Assembly: GCA_027577595.1 (NCBI GenBank) | Contig: JANBRJ010000039.1 | Span: 62,001 to 126,000 of the forward strand | Reading direction: 5' to 3' | DNA from: Coemansia sp. RSA 487 | Taxonomy: Eukaryota; Kickxellomycota; Kickxellomycetes; Kickxellales; Kickxellaceae | DNA length: 64,000 nt | Part shown: in pieces, positions 9,804 through 19,139 of the stretch | Numbering within the stretch: the first letter of the stretch is position 1 | Layout: each line of letters starts with the position of its first letter | The notes under the pieces: generated by a model | What the model was told of the DNA's origin: nothing | Database searches by the model: none | What the model saw: only the letters and a program-made list of their open reading frames with translations | Program-made: the position numbers and the translations under genes

Positions 9804-11126
9804 ATGACGACAAGCAATCAGCGAGGATATGTGAGACTGCCATTGCGTCTCAAAACCAAAGACAGTTTCCTTGGTCGTCTTAAAAACATCCAGTTCATTG
9901 TTTCATGCGTGGCAGACGGCGCATTCAACTACTACTGGAAGGGTCCAGAGATAGGCTCGCAGGGCCTGCGGTACCAAATAATAAAGACCATATTGCAACG
10001 CTACCTTGCCGAATCACTTCCTCATAACACACCAAATGACTTGTCGGAGAAAATCGACTTTGAATTCATGACCAAATACATTACAATGAATAACCTCCCA
10101 AGCCGCCCACTGACATCCAAAACCGGATATAACAGAGAGTTTGACATCTCTATTGACCCCGGAATTGTAGTCGATTACGACTTGAAACGATATGGTCTAT
10201 CTGGAGAAAAGCTGGATGCACTTGTCAAAGCAGACAAGGAGAGTGCGGCACGCGGCAAACCACGCACAATATCCTGCCAAATAGTTTTAGGTATAAACTC
10301 TAGTTGCATGAAAGACCTTGCTGAAGATTTAGATACCACTGAGTCGCCTGCACTGCTGTCGCCGCATCCTCTGCATCCAAACGAGAGTGTTATTCTCTAT
10401 TTCCATGGCGGAGCATACTGCGTTGGCGAAAGAAGCCTCACGCATCTTTACGTCTATGCAAATGTGAGCACTGCTACTGGGCTCCGTGTGTTTTCGCCAA
10501 ACTACCGACTCGCTCCAAAAAGCTGCTTCCCATGTCAGCTACACGACTGCTTTCTGGCATACAGTACGCTTTTAAAGCTGGGCTATATGCCAGAAAATAT
10601 TGTTCTAGCCGGCGACAGCGCAGGCGGGGCTCTGTCAGCCAGTCTGCTCCTGATCCTACGAGAGATGGACATTCCCTGTCCGGCTGCAGCTATTCTTCTG
10701 TCGCCTTGGGTGGATTCTGCTTGCTCGGGCAAGTCGTGGGTCACCAACCAAGGCCTTGACTACCTGCCACCGCTGTCTTTCGAAGATCCGTTCCATCCGA
10801 CACGCCTGTTCTATGCTGCTGGCAGGCGCTTTGACGACACCATGCTTAAGGAGTTCAAGTGTCCTCTTGTGTCACCTATCTACGGCGATCTGAGAGATAT
10901 GCCGCCGATGCTTATCCAGGTAGGCGGTAACGAGCTTTTAAAAGACGATGTTTGTGCGTTCGCTGAAAAGGTTCAGAAGCAAAATGCCAATTGTCCGGAT
11001 CTTGTAAAGCTTGAAATGTATCCTGACATGCCTCACGCATTTACGCTTTTGCACTTTACACAGGCGTCCCAGGGAGCATTTGCAAGCATGGGGAAATTTG
11101 TAAAGACACTATTCCTCCAAAAATAA
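9804..11126 (+). CDS. Alpha/beta hydrolase of the hormone-sensitive-lipase (fold-3) type, 440 aa
   Basis: An intronless gene with ATG at 9804. It has the HGG oxyanion-hole motif at about residues 201-203 (LYFHGGAYC), the nucleophile elbow GDSAGG with Ser at about 272, and a late PDMPHAF segment carrying the expected catalytic His. A Glu/Asp acid is expected near VGGNELLKDD. Order and spacing match the hormone-sensitive-lipase/acetyl-hydrolase family, which hydrolyses carboxyl esters of small or lipid substrates. The ~190-residue N-terminal part may form a lid or substrate pocket. No clear signal peptide is seen, so a cytosolic or lipid-droplet site is likely. The substrate cannot be inferred. 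Confidence 0.85.
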   Translation: MTTSNQRGYVRLPLRLKTKDSFLGRLKNIQFIVSCVADGAFNYYWKGPEIGSQGLRYQIIKTILQRYLAESLPHNTPNDLSEKIDFEFMTKYITMNNLPSRPLTSKTGYNREFDISIDPGIVVDYDLKRYGLSGEKLDALVKADKESAARGKPRTISCQIVLGINSSCMKDLAEDLDTTESPALLSPHPLHPNESVILYFHGGAYCVGERSLTHLYVYANVSTATGLRVFSPNYRLAPKSCFPCQLHDCFLAYSTLLKLGYMPENIVLAGDSAGGALSASLLLILREMDIPCPAAAILLSPWVDSACSGKSWVTNQGLDYLPPLSFEDPFHPTRLFYAAGRRFDDTMLKEFKCPLVSPIYGDLRDMPPMLIQVGGNELLKDDVCAFAEKVQKQNANCPDLVKLEMYPDMPHAFTLLHFTQASQGAFASMGKFVKTLFLQK

Positions 11127-12181
11127 ACAAACATTTGTTCAATTGTCCACAGTATTGGCAATGCTTCTAGAAATAACATGTTTATTGATTTCTACTCGTT
11201 TGCAAATCATTTCCACAAAAGATTCATTTATTCGCGCAACTGTGATACCTTGAGGTTCCAAAAAGGCTATAAACAGTGCACTTGTACCGTTTCTGTTTCC
11301 TGCGCTTTCTAGTCATTTTCAACAAGTTTATCTTTACCTTTTTTTGTTACCATGCTCAATGACATTGCCTGCTTTGCTTCTCGAAAAATACGGCCCAGAG
11401 CTGCTTACTAGATCATTTAGAGCACCATCCAAATCACTTGTAGAAAGGGGTATTATCAGCGCAAGCGCTGGTCAGAGATGGCTTTCGGGCCAACATAGAT
11501 GACTCGATGAATATAAAGTCGTATATAAACAGCCTCTCCATCCGACCTGACACTCTGGCTTTTACATGACTCTTTTCAAAGTCCTCGAAAGCACAATTCC
11601 ATTGGTCGAGTAGGTTCTGACATACCTGGTTCACCCTACCAGAGTGCGAGTACCAGTGGATTATGACAAATGTGTGAGGTTTACTGTTCCCCACCCAAAA
11701 ATTGGCTCCAATGGTCAAGTAAGCTCAGATGCCAATGTTTCCAAGGCCTTTGGTGGCTAGAAACAAGGTATTATCCATACAGAACCAGCAACGCAGCTGA
11801 TAGATTTATCCAAGCTAGAGCATGTAAAGAGTTTGTATTTCCACTTTGTTAATCTAGGCGCATGACCTCTCCTCTCCATCAACATCAACTATAGCACAGC
11901 AGCAGCAGGAATGAATGGTGGACTAGAGAGGCATTTTCTGTGCCTCAGCTAAACAAACCTCCTGCTGAAATCATTGTCAAAATTCTGCAAAAAGTTGAAA
12001 TGTCAATGTCGCTGAGGGTAGCACGCAAAAGGGTACCTTGGTCGATGAGATCCTTCATAGCACTATGAGGCCGAAGCCTACATATATGACATATGTATGC
12101 TCATTGGCGATATTTGATGTTAGAAATGTTTCCAAATATATTTTCATACAAATCATTAATATATAATAAACAAAACGAGGC
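11127..12181. other. Intergenic region with a possible decayed ORF
   Basis: This lies between the hydrolase and the first zinc-cluster regulator. Apart from the candidate fragment at 11434-11718 (separate entry), I see only AT-rich sequence, including short palindromic stretches near 12080-12110. Confidence 0.5.
11434..11718 (-). pseudogene. Possible remnant of an unidentified protein-coding gene
   Basis: An open segment of 94 codons on the minus strand has protein-like composition (TFVIIHWYSHSGRV, then WNCAFEDFEKSHV, ending NTPFYK). The neighbouring upstream bases continue similar wording (ATKGLGNIGI) but run into a stop, and no suitable start or splice site is evident. I do not recognise the family. 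It may be a decayed gene copy, an exon of an unmodelled gene, or chance. Confidence 0.25.
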
Positions 12182-15100
12182 TCAAATGTTTGACGAAGCA
12201 AAGATCTTGAGCAGCAGCATCGGATATGCGGGCGCAAGGAACACGGAGAGGCTCATATCCAAGTCATCTACAATAAGGTTGATAATGTGGTTCCGCCGGA
12301 AAGGATTGGGTATCTCCATAGGGGCTTCAGACCCAGCATTAGTGTCGTTATAGTCAACACATTCCTGATTTAAACTGGTCCCGTTAAGCTCATTGCTTCT
12401 CGGTGGCGATTTTGCGACTGCTACATTGTTTTCCCTGGAAGGAGCGGCATTGCTTTCCCGTTTGCTGTTAGCAGCTACATTTTCGTCAAGTAGAATATAT
12501 GGATCTGAGAGGAGCTGGATTCCATAGACAAATAGGTATATCGCAGGCGCCCAATGCTGCAGCGATCGCAGCAAGCAAAGTACATGCGCAAGCCGGGTCT
12601 TTGTTTTCCATTTCACGTTCTTGTCTTGGATGCCGAGTTGGCTGATAAGCACGTTGAGCATTTCACCCGCAATTGCAACGTAGGTGGTCCCGTATGTGAA
12701 CAAGTTGAGCCGCAGAACAAAACTCAGCTGCACAACGTCGCAAAGAATGCTCATCGACTCGTAGCACTGCATGCGGCATTTGTGGAATGCCAGGTTCTTT
12801 TGCCACATGTCGTACTCGTCGCTACCATAGTCTACATCGCCCACGCCTTTCTCGACGGCTTCAAAATAGTCGCGCAAGCCAAAGACATGCATGTGCATCG
12901 ATGTTGCTGGCGATTTAAGGCTTTTGTTAAGCATCCCCAGAAGCGCTACACGGTTTGCGCGGACCATAAATGAGCTGTAGAGTCCGTATATCATGATAAG
13001 CTCTTTAAAGTCCATGACCATGTTAAATGTCTCTATGCTGGATTCCTGGCGATTGACCGCTGCGCTAGTAAACTGGTTGACCTTGTCTTGGGTGATCTCA
13101 AACTCTTCAGGGAGCGAATAAAGCCACCGTTTTAGCAGCTCCTGCTGTGTGTGCAACCGCTGAAGGTAATTCGACAGGGTCAGCTTTCCTTCACAAAAAT
13201 CGCACTGAAGCCGGTAGAGCTGAGCGCCGAGCGGTAGCATTCGCTGCAGCTGCACAGTGATTTTGTAGTTGGGCGATATCTTATTCCACTCCGATGGTCG
13301 CCAGCCGTCGTACTCTGGATCGTTGAACCCGCAGTACCACACCTTGTCCAGCTTTTCGGTCTGCGCAGATCGTGGCCAGCAGTTGTCCGGAAGAAGTGTG
13401 AGCAGATCGAAGCCACATGGTAGGTCGGGCGCAAAGTAGCCTCGCATGCTTGTTGGTAGAGGAAGCGATTGTAAGCCAATATCAACATTGAAGGGGCGAT
13501 CCAGGTTGAAGCAGCAGACAAGGTGCCATTGGAAACCTACCCAAAATGTATACACATAATAATCGTACTCAAACGTGTGCTTCAGCTTCTCGGGAACATT
13601 GATCCACGGGAACGGGTACCCATGGAAGGTTGTCTTTGTCAGAATCTCCGTGGCCATCTCATAATGCTTCAGCATCAGATCGTAGCGTGAGGATTGGAAT
13701 TCGTAGCGGCCAATCAAATGCAGGCTCAGCGCACCCCATAGCGAAGGACTAGCAAGAGCCAGCGGAATATCCTTGGCAGCAATCTCGTAGCATGTCTCGT
13801 CGAAATTTGCTGGTAACTGCAACATGAGCTCTTGGTCTATTGCCTGTCCGCGTGCCATGCTGGCTATGTAGGCAAAGAGAAGGATCCGCGGAATGATACC
13901 CTTGAGAATCATGCACCATGAGATCTCCAGATCGATGTTGACCAAGGAAGTACGCGTGTTGCTGCATATCCCACGCATCACTTTGAGCAGCACGCCTGCC
14001 GAGAGCTTTCCGGGAAACTCGCGCGCGTATGTTTGGATAATCTCTGGTATAAAGTCGTCTGGGTAGTGAACAGGCGCACGGCGCTCATTCTGTTGCCTGT
14101 ACTGAGCAGGCTTTCTATTCTGCTGCTGTCTGGAATGGGTTTGCCGTTTTCTCTTCCGGCTTTCGCTGGTATCTCCAGAAAGCAGCGCTTGACCACCGTT
14201 TCCGTCATTCTGTTCGCTGATCGGCAGCAGGGCGCCTATCGATGTAGGACTATCCGACACTGCACCGATGCTTGGACTTCTGTTATAGTGCGACGAGACG
14301 GCCACCAGATGAGGGCCAACGCTGGGGCTAGTTACTTTGCCCATATCAACTGAATCGCGTGCTGTGCTTATATGTGAGGATGAGCGGCTACTGCTGCGAC
14401 GTGCAGGCACAAATCCATCTCCAAATGGCTGCGCTTGGGTCGTGTGCACTGAAAGCGGAGCGGGCACATAGATGCCGTCACTGCCGCCGATTGCGCTACA
14501 GACAGGCGAGGCAGTTACCTGGCCAAGCATGCTAGGGATCCCTAGAGCGCTGGCCATTGGCCCAGAAGACACACCCATCACATCCACGGGATTCCCTGTC
14601 ATGCCATTATACGGCATCTGCTGCTGCTGCTGCTGCTGGATGTCGATTGGGAATGGCGGCACATGCTGGAAAACGCTGCCATTTGGCATAAACTGCGATG
14701 TCAGATTGCCGAAAAGAATGTTGTCAGGGGTTGTGGCGGCCTGCATTGGAAGCATGGGAGATGCCGAGTATGCCGGGTATGCACTGGCAATGTTCTCAAG
14801 GTTCGATATAATGGCAGCTTCTGGCTTAAACTGGCTAAGCCATTTGGGCAGCGTCCGGGTTCGTGGATCGGGGAACGGAGACATAAACATGTTGACTCCT
14901 TGAGAGATGGGTTGCGGCAGCTGCTGTGTTTGCGGATGCATGTTGCCAGCGAGCAGTCTACAGAGCGCATTGACTTCGCTTACTTCACTGGGAAGCGTGG
15001 CTGGCAGTGGTTGATTCTGAGTTGTTTGCGGTGGGGTATTGTGTGTGGGTGGAATGAAAGCGTTTGAGCCCTGGAAGGTGTTGGCGGGCGAACCATTCGC

Positions 15101-15367
15101 TGACTGTGGATTCGACGCAGTAGCCAAGGGACGTGAGCTACCAGGAGAAACAGGGTTCTGCTGGTTGCTATTACCAGGCACAGGCATGATGCTTAGCAAC
15201 GGCCTGTTCGCCTCATCTTGAAAGCGCTTCCGGAACCGGCGCGACTGTCTGTACTCGCACCGAACACGGTGCGCCCTGCAGAGCGAGCACACTGGCCTTT
15301 CGCCATTGCACTTGCGCTTCTTCTCCCTGCAATGGTTACAGGACGTCAGGTAAGGGACGTTGAGCAT
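12182..15367 (-). CDS. Zn(II)2Cys6 zinc-cluster transcription factor, 1061 aa (paralogue 1)
   Basis: The ATG at 15367 puts the DNA-binding domain at the extreme N-terminus: C10-x2-C13-x6-C20-x6-C27-x2-C30-x6-C37, with the basic REKKRK between. A basic RRFRKRF linker follows. Residues about 65-430 are rich in Ser, Pro, Gln and Asn, and include a seven-Gln tract coded by (CAG)7 at 14618-14638. The C-terminal half is helical and resembles the fungal-specific regulatory domain, with the marker RYEFQSSRYDLM. It ends NPFRRNHIINLIVDDLDMS and FLAPAYPMLLLK, nearly matching the end of the regulator at 21502-24933. The two are clear paralogues in the same orientation, about 6 kb apart, with a mobile-element island between them. 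An in-frame upstream extension lacks an ATG and was not used. Target genes are unknown. Confidence 0.85.
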   Translation of the reverse strand: MLNVPYLTSCNHCREKKRKCNGERPVCSLCRAHRVRCEYRQSRRFRKRFQDEANRPLLSIMPVPGNSNQQNPVSPGSSRPLATASNPQSANGSPANTFQGSNAFIPPTHNTPPQTTQNQPLPATLPSEVSEVNALCRLLAGNMHPQTQQLPQPISQGVNMFMSPFPDPRTRTLPKWLSQFKPEAAIISNLENIASAYPAYSASPMLPMQAATTPDNILFGNLTSQFMPNGSVFQHVPPFPIDIQQQQQQQMPYNGMTGNPVDVMGVSSGPMASALGIPSMLGQVTASPVCSAIGGSDGIYVPAPLSVHTTQAQPFGDGFVPARRSSSRSSSHISTARDSVDMGKVTSPSVGPHLVAVSSHYNRSPSIGAVSDSPTSIGALLPISEQNDGNGGQALLSGDTSESRKRKRQTHSRQQQNRKPAQYRQQNERRAPVHYPDDFIPEIIQTYAREFPGKLSAGVLLKVMRGICSNTRTSLVNIDLEISWCMILKGIIPRILLFAYIASMARGQAIDQELMLQLPANFDETCYEIAAKDIPLALASPSLWGALSLHLIGRYEFQSSRYDLMLKHYEMATEILTKTTFHGYPFPWINVPEKLKHTFEYDYYVYTFWVGFQWHLVCCFNLDRPFNVDIGLQSLPLPTSMRGYFAPDLPCGFDLLTLLPDNCWPRSAQTEKLDKVWYCGFNDPEYDGWRPSEWNKISPNYKITVQLQRMLPLGAQLYRLQCDFCEGKLTLSNYLQRLHTQQELLKRWLYSLPEEFEITQDKVNQFTSAAVNRQESSIETFNMVMDFKELIMIYGLYSSFMVRANRVALLGMLNKSLKSPATSMHMHVFGLRDYFEAVEKGVGDVDYGSDEYDMWQKNLAFHKCRMQCYESMSILCDVVQLSFVLRLNLFTYGTTYVAIAGEMLNVLISQLGIQDKNVKWKTKTRLAHVLCLLRSLQHWAPAIYLFVYGIQLLSDPYILLDENVAANSKRESNAAPSRENNVAVAKSPPRSNELNGTSLNQECVDYNDTNAGSEAPMEIPNPFRRNHIINLIVDDLDMSLSVFLAPAYPMLLLKIFASSNI
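14618..14638. repeat. (CTG)7 trinucleotide repeat
   Basis: Seven perfect CTG units on the plus strand encode seven consecutive Gln in the minus-strand zinc-cluster regulator. Length variation between strains would be expected. Confidence 0.9.
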
Positions 15368-16110
15368 TAGTAGATCGGATAAGATACAAGCTTTGAAAGA
15401 TATAGATACGACTAATGTAAGCAGATACAAAAGGAGAGTATTAGAACAAAAAGCAAAAAAAAAGGAATGATACAAGCGTCAGTAGGCAAAGAACAATAAG
15501 CGAATATTAAATATTAGAGGCTGGAAGAAACAAAAACGAAAAAGGGGAGATGAGAAGAAAAAGCTTGTCTCAAGACCAAAGCAAAACCATTTTGCCAAAA
15601 GAGAAAAGTTAACAATCAAGCTCAGTCAGCACAGACACTTTTCCCCGCCATTTTGCAACGAGGCGATGGATGAATGAATTAAAATGTTCAAAATATTTTT
15701 CTGTTGGTCCAGCTCAGCGTCCATTATTTAAACTTTTGAAGGTACTTGCGGAATTCCCCCTGAAACTACGCACAAGCTAGCTTTTTCAATATATGCATCC
15801 GACTTGCCGTTTGTGCAACAGCCAGCCAATTTTAGATCTCACATTGTTTGATAGTGCTGTACAAAACTAATTGTGCCAAATAAGAAGGATGTGGACACGT
15901 CGAATGGTGAAGGGCTTGCGGTAGCAATAATGCATTTTGTGTTCCAAGAAAAAGTCGTTTGCGTCGAATGGTGTAGCATATGCGTCAATGCAAAACAGGA
16001 AAACACAAGAGAAAACACAAACGACTAGTACTGTTGTCTAGAAGCAGCCGCAGATGTTTATATCCTCGGCTCCCATTTCAACACTTGCCTGCAAAAGGGA
16101 CAGCATCCTA
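15368..16110. other. 5' region of the first zinc-cluster gene, up to the mobile-element island
   Basis: A-rich leader sequence close to the start codon, then AT-rich sequence with no gene. The island begins at about 16111. Confidence 0.6.
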
Positions 16111-16495
16111 TCCTAGAACTAAGACCTGCCGCGGCTATAACCTTGGCTGAATTTCGTGGTGGTCGTTATTTGTTTGTCCTCGCCGTCTTCCTTTTCTTCT
16201 TGGGCTGCTGTTCATCAGCGATAGCAACGGCTGCGGGCTGACTGCGACAGAAGCGCTCTGGAGTCTCACCGTGATCGCGAAGGCCATGGAAATTATGCCT
16301 GAAGTTGAGAACGGCGGTGAGATCTCGGTTGTACATGCGTGAACGAGGAGTCAAAACACTATCCACTTCCACGGGCCCCATACATAGTTCGTTGGTGCAC
16401 TGAAGGAGACCGTGGCAGAGGACTTCTTTCATCTTCTTTCGTTGGTAGAGGCGGGGATTGAGCACCTTCAGGAACTTCTTGAGAGTGCCGGTGAG
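16111..16495 (-). mobile_element. Inverted partial copy of the Fanzor 3' end
   Basis: On the minus strand this stretch matches the plus-strand Fanzor end at about 21000-21382. It encodes the last ~105 residues, from LKKFLKV through CHGLLQCTNELC and NRDLTAVLNF to PKKKRKTARTNK, plus the 3' flank to the point where similarity stops (TAGTTCTAGGA). Read by eye, about 245 nt (16128-16372) show no difference, the next ~70 nt show few, and the innermost ~55 nt show about nine or ten. Upstream coding sequence is missing: at about 16495 the copy abuts a Ty3/gypsy remnant. It holds the RuvC-III aspartate but not RuvC-I or the DEF glutamate, so it cannot make a nuclease. It could be a solo right end, a duplication by-product or a stand-alone guide-RNA locus. 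Confidence 0.85.
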
Positions 16496-18470
16496 GAGCT
16501 TTGGTCCAAAGCAAAATGAGATGCTTCAACACGAATCGCTCGTTTCGGGGCAAACTGCTTGATAATTGGTGCAGATGATAGCTGTTGCTTCAGCTCATTA
16601 AATGCTGATTCTGTTTCGCCATTCCAAAAAAATTCCTTCGTCGCCATCAAATTCGTCAGTGGCATAACAATCCGTAAGTATTCTTTGATAAAACGGCGAT
16701 AATGACCACTAAAACCGAGGAAAGCCCAAACATCAGTAAACGATTCGGACACACGCCAATTTTTAACCGCTGCCACTTTGCCTGGATCTGCTCTCAAGTC
16801 GTCATTCGTGATCACATAACCCAAGCACTCGACTGAACCCTTGAAAAGCTCGCATTTCTCCGACTTCGTATCCAAATTGTTCTCCTGCAAACGCTGGAGT
16901 ACTGCATCCAAATGTTTCGCGTGTTCTTCAGCATTCCTTGAACAAATCAGAATACCATCCAAGTACACGATGCAACACTTGCCAATCAAATCGTGTAGTG
17001 CATGGTTCATCACTCGCTGGAACACTGCCAGTGCATTGGTCAGCCCAAACAGCAAAACCGTATACTCGTAAGCTCTCAACTTCGTTCGGAAACCCGTCTT
17101 CGGAATATCCTCAGCTCGAATATGCACCTGGTAATAAGCCTAAATAAGATCGATCTTCGAGAACATCTGCGCGCCATGTGTCGCATTAAGCAAGTCATCA
17201 ATTAAGTGGCATTGGAAACGCATCCTTAACCATACACTTGCTCAAGCCGCGATAATCAACACACATGCGCAGCGTACCATCCTTATTGCACACAAACAGT
17301 ATCAGAGCAGCCCAAGGCGACGTAGATGTATGAGTGTAGCCTTTCTTCAGCACTTTGCCTATCTGCTTCTCCATTTCGGCCATCTCTGTATGTGACAAAC
17401 GATACGGCGCCCTCAAAACCGGTTCAGACCCCTCTGTCAGATGGATCTTCATTTCAGAACCACCAAGTGCATGTTGACTGTAATAAGTTTGGCCGCGGCA
17501 TCGGAAACAAACGCAGCCCGAACCACTGTTCCCGAGATTTTCCAACGCTTATATTTTTAGTAATAAATACAACGTTCTCCTCGCAATGGATAACGCTCTT
17601 GTGCTCTTTCAGCCAGTTGTTACCAAGAAGAATAGCAGCCGTCGCCAGCATCACCAAACAATAAGTATTAATGCGCAAATTGCCACCAAAATGAATAGGC
17701 AATCTGCAATACTTTGTACAGTCATGACAGTGTGCGCCATCTGCAAAAACAGTCGGTATCGACGCGTTCAAACCATACAACTTGATTTTCTACTCCTTAC
17801 AAAACTTCACATCGGCAATAGTTATCTGCGACATGCCATCCACCAAAATGTGAACCGGGATCTCGTTAGCCATACCGTCAATACATAACTGCTCCGCAGG
17901 TAGGGTTTATGCAGGCGCTCCATTTAACGGACTCGTTTCAATCAACGCTATACTACGCGGGACAGCCAAGGGCTTGTCAATCCTCACAACCTTTGGCCAG
18001 TTGTTCTGATTACAACGAGGCATAGCTGTCATCACTGCATCGGTTTTAGCTGGCTCCCGTTGCATTGACTGTTTGGCTGCGAAGAAGCTCCTAGCCTTTG
18101 ACACAACCGCATTGAACCTGTATGCTGTATTAGGCTCTGCTTCAGCAATGAACCGATTACAAAGCTTGATCGTAAGGTTTCAGACTCGGCCGAATTCCTC
18201 GGCGGCTTCATCTGATAAATTCGGATACCAGCGTCCAACCGATGGATCACGTCGCAGTATAGCGTGACCAGAAACTCTCCCAATGAACCCCACGCCAGAA
18301 TTTCATGGCCATTCAAGGCACACAAATTCTCGTACTCTGATCACTTATCCATCGGAACTTTCATCAACGCAAACTATACCCATAGATCCTTCTCGACCCA
18401 GAACAATTTAAAAACATAGTCGAGCTCTGTGACCGACAACGGACTTGTAGTTTCAATAGTCGCCATTATC
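16496..18470 (-). mobile_element. Ty3/gypsy LTR retrotransposon remnant (fossil)
   Basis: The minus strand carries, in order, a gag-like start near 18.46 kb, a retroviral-type aspartic protease region near 17.5-17.8 kb (ILLGNNWL wording), and reverse transcriptase from about 17.4 to 16.6 kb (LLFGLTNAL, YLDGILI, FLGFSGHYRRF). It ends about where RNase H should begin. RNase H proper, integrase and both LTRs were not found, so roughly the 3' half is gone. The element is broken in several places (about half a dozen) and is a fossil of moderate age. Its truncated end abuts the inverted Fanzor copy. Confidence 0.8.
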
Positions 18471-18701
18471 ACACACGTGGCGACAACCAACACAACAGAC
18501 CAATAACCACTAAACAATTCAACATTAGAGGAAGCGATTTGAATTAAACTATAATAGTATAAAAGCCGGTGGTGCTACCAAGCCTCATAATGATTGTTGG
18601 TATTTTTCAAAACGGGAAAGGTCCTCTTCGTTTTTATTCCAACAAAAGATTGGCTTTTACAGTCGCCAAAACATCTGATCGTTATCACATAAGCCACCAT
18701 C

Positions 18702-18766
18702 ACAATACGATTGTCTCATGTTGGAGCAATCGTATTGTTGGGAAGCATATATCGTATGCTTCCCAA
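18702..18766. repeat. Two abutting perfect 12-bp inverted repeats (double hairpin)
   Basis: Hairpin 1 pairs 18702-18713 with 18727-18738 (ACAATACGATTG / CAATCGTATTGT, 13-nt loop). Hairpin 2 pairs 18738-18749 with 18755-18766 (TTGGGAAGCATA / TATGCTTCCCAA, 5-nt loop). Both stems are perfect and the two share base 18738. They lie about 370 bp before the Fanzor start codon. They could mark a transposon end, a regulatory site, or a separate palindromic insertion. Confidence 0.8.
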
Positions 18767-18800
18767 TTATCCAGTTTAATTGTTGTAGTGTTCGTACAGC

Positions 18801-18808
18801 TATAAAAG
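18801..18808 (+). promoter_or_regulatory. TATA-box candidate upstream of Fanzor
   Basis: A perfect TATAAAAG lies 332 bp before the Fanzor ATG, just after the double hairpin. The distance implies a long leader or an unseen leader intron, so its use is uncertain. Confidence 0.35.
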
Positions 18809-19139
18809 CCAGGATGTTTATGAAAAACGAAGACGAGGAATTTTACTTTCATCTGCTCTCTTGATATTCTTGTGAAAAGAGCTATATCAGTATCACAAGT
18901 GTTCCCAAGCAAGCTAAAGAACAAAAAGAGAATATGTGCCCGATTAAGAAAAACAGCGTGGTATTGATGATTCAGCGTTAGCCAATGATATATAACGACC
19001 AAAGGGCGTTTGTTTTCCTTTTCACTTTTGTTTCTCCTTGGCTTTCCTTTGACATTTTATTTCTACTAGTAACACCAAATACACCTTTCAACGCATATAT
19101 TATATTAGCTATCTGCTCTTGTTTGCTCACCCATCACCA

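Larger units (their letters stand above)
18471..19139. other. Presumed 5' region of the Fanzor element
   Basis: AT-rich sequence between the Ty3 remnant and the Fanzor start codon. It holds two abutting perfect hairpins (18702-18766) and a TATAAAAG box (18801-18808), both listed separately. The left end of the Fanzor element was not found; no match to its right end is visible here. Confidence 0.5.
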
